Of a DNA stretch of 6,186 nucleotides, positions 5,355 to 6,186 are shown in pieces (position 1 is the stretch's first letter; each line of letters begins with the position of its first letter). Source of the stretch: an uncultured Eubacteriales bacterium. Its GTDB lineage: Bacteria; Bacillota; Clostridia; Oscillospirales; CAG-272. A program made the position numbers and the translations under genes. Under the pieces are notes generated by a model. That model was not told the DNA's origin and made no database searches. It saw only the letters and a list, made by a program, of their open reading frames with translations. The stretch lies in NCBI GenBank assembly GCA_949286815.1, contig CASEEB010000101.1, positions 1-6,186 on the forward strand, in the 5' to 3' direction.

Positions 5355-6186
5355 TTACTCAAAGCGGAAAGGAAGAATATTCTGTATCCACTCGCTCGAT
5401 TTTGCCGTCAATTCCGCTTCCGCAAGGCTTTCCGGCAAGCTGCCGAATGCGTCGGAAACGGATTTATCGGCGTTTTGCAGATTTATATTTACCGGCTGCG
5501 GCGGCGTGAGATTTTTTTGTATTCCGTCAAGACCGGCGTAAATCAGCAAGGCGTACGCAATATAAGGATTGGTCATGGGGTCGGGAGAACGAAGCTCTAT
5601 GCGTTCATGTTCTCCCCTAATGGGTGGAATACGGATAAGCTGGGATCTGTTTTCCGGCGACCATGTGATGTATTTGGGGGCTTTGTTTTCACCGAGTCGC
5701 TTGTACGAATCCTCTGCGGGATTGAGAAAATAAGTCATTTCCCTGATATGCTCTATAATACCCGCCAAAAAGGGCATGGTTACATTTTTTCCGTAAAGGC
5801 TTTTTACCGACAGGTTGATATGCAGTCCGTTTCCGCTTTCCCCCTCAAGCGGTTTCGGTGAAAAATCCGCGTACAGACCGTTATGTTGGGCAGTGGTTTT
5901 TACGACCGTTATAAAGTTCATGTCGTTGTCCGCCGTTCTCAGCGCGTCACTGTATCTGAAAACTATTTCGTTTTGTCCCGGACCTTCTTTATGACGCGAG
6001 CTTTCGGTCTGGATTCCCATGTCAAGCAGAGTAAGGCAGATTTCACGGCGTACATTTTCTCCCTTATCTTCGGGCGCCACGTCAAGATATCCCGCATGGT
6101 CAAACGGAATTTTTGTGGGGTTTCCGTTTTCATCCAATTTAAACAGATAAAATTCATATTCCGAGCCTATCTGCACTGATATTCCG
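5355..6186 (-). CDS. glnA: Glutamine synthetase, type I (C-terminal 276 residues; 5' end outside window)
   Basis: Cytoplasmic enzyme making glutamine from glutamate, ammonia and ATP. The frame is open to the window edge, and the first visible residues (GISVQIGSEYEF) match the middle of GSI proteins, so the GTG at 6176 is internal and about 160 N-terminal residues are missing for a usual length near 440. Motifs in fragment numbering: metal-binding GSEYEF at 7-12, GQNEIVFR at 70-77, ATP-binding KPLEGESGNGLHINLS at 111-126 with His122, NRSQLIRIP at 179-187, and RIELRSPDP at 195-203. The ATP signature is slightly off: it has Ser where the pattern usually has N, P, A or T. The region aligned with the adenylylated Tyr of enteric GSI reads VNINLQN, so that tyrosine is absent, as in non-adenylylated Firmicute enzymes. 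It ends 17 bp before the ANTAR gene, and the two are probably co-transcribed. A GS-like gamma-glutamyl ligase cannot be fully excluded, but the residues and context favour true GS. Confidence 0.93.
   Translation of the reverse strand, partial: GISVQIGSEYEFYLFKLDENGNPTKIPFDHAGYLDVAPEDKGENVRREICLTLLDMGIQTESSRHKEGPGQNEIVFRYSDALRTADNDMNFITVVKTTAQHNGLYADFSPKPLEGESGNGLHINLSVKSLYGKNVTMPFLAGIIEHIREMTYFLNPAEDSYKRLGENKAPKYITWSPENRSQLIRIPPIRGEHERIELRSPDPMTNPYIAYALLIYAGLDGIQKNLTPPQPVNINLQNADKSVSDAFGSLPESLAEAELTAKSSEWIQNILPFRFE

Overview
All genes in this window lie on the minus strand, so the region reads from right to left: glutamine synthetase (glnA, 5' end outside the window), an ANTAR-domain antiterminator protein, CTP synthase (pyrG), amidophosphoribosyltransferase (purF), diaminopimelate epimerase (dapF) and LL-diaminopimelate aminotransferase (dapL, 3' end outside the window). 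It looks like compact core-metabolism chromosome. I see no insertion sequence, tRNA, rRNA, CRISPR array or phage gene.

The host is most likely a low-to-moderate-GC Firmicute of the class Clostridia. The reasons are a glnA followed directly by a stand-alone ANTAR regulator, a PurF of the Fe-S/propeptide (Bacillus) type, lysine/meso-DAP synthesis through DapL, and GGAGG-like ribosome binding sites with some TTG starts. This is inference from family knowledge; no species can be named.

Layout, right to left: glnA (5355-6186, partial); 17 bp with a strong GGAGGTG site; ANTAR gene (4753-5337); a 212-bp gap holding two small hexaloop hairpins (4685-4743) that run into an intrinsic terminator (4647-4692) and about 100 bp of leader; pyrG (2924-4540); a 91-bp gap with a tandem 10-bp repeat; purF (1366-2832, TTG start); dapF (488-1369, 4-bp ATGA overlap with purF); a 38-bp gap; dapL (1-449).

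The most interesting element is the gap before pyrG. Both small hairpins have six-base loops with A at position 1 and G at position 4, the known signature of ANTAR-protein RNA targets. The 3' arm of the second hairpin is also part of the 5' arm of the terminator, so the two folds exclude each other. The regulator gene ends 9 nt upstream. The simplest model is that the ANTAR protein stabilises the hairpins, blocks the terminator and lets transcription from glnA-ANTAR continue into pyrG and possibly purF-dapF-dapL. Synthesis of glutamine (GlnA) would then be tied to two enzymes that spend its amide nitrogen (PyrG and PurF). The RNA structures were found by eye and the model is untested.
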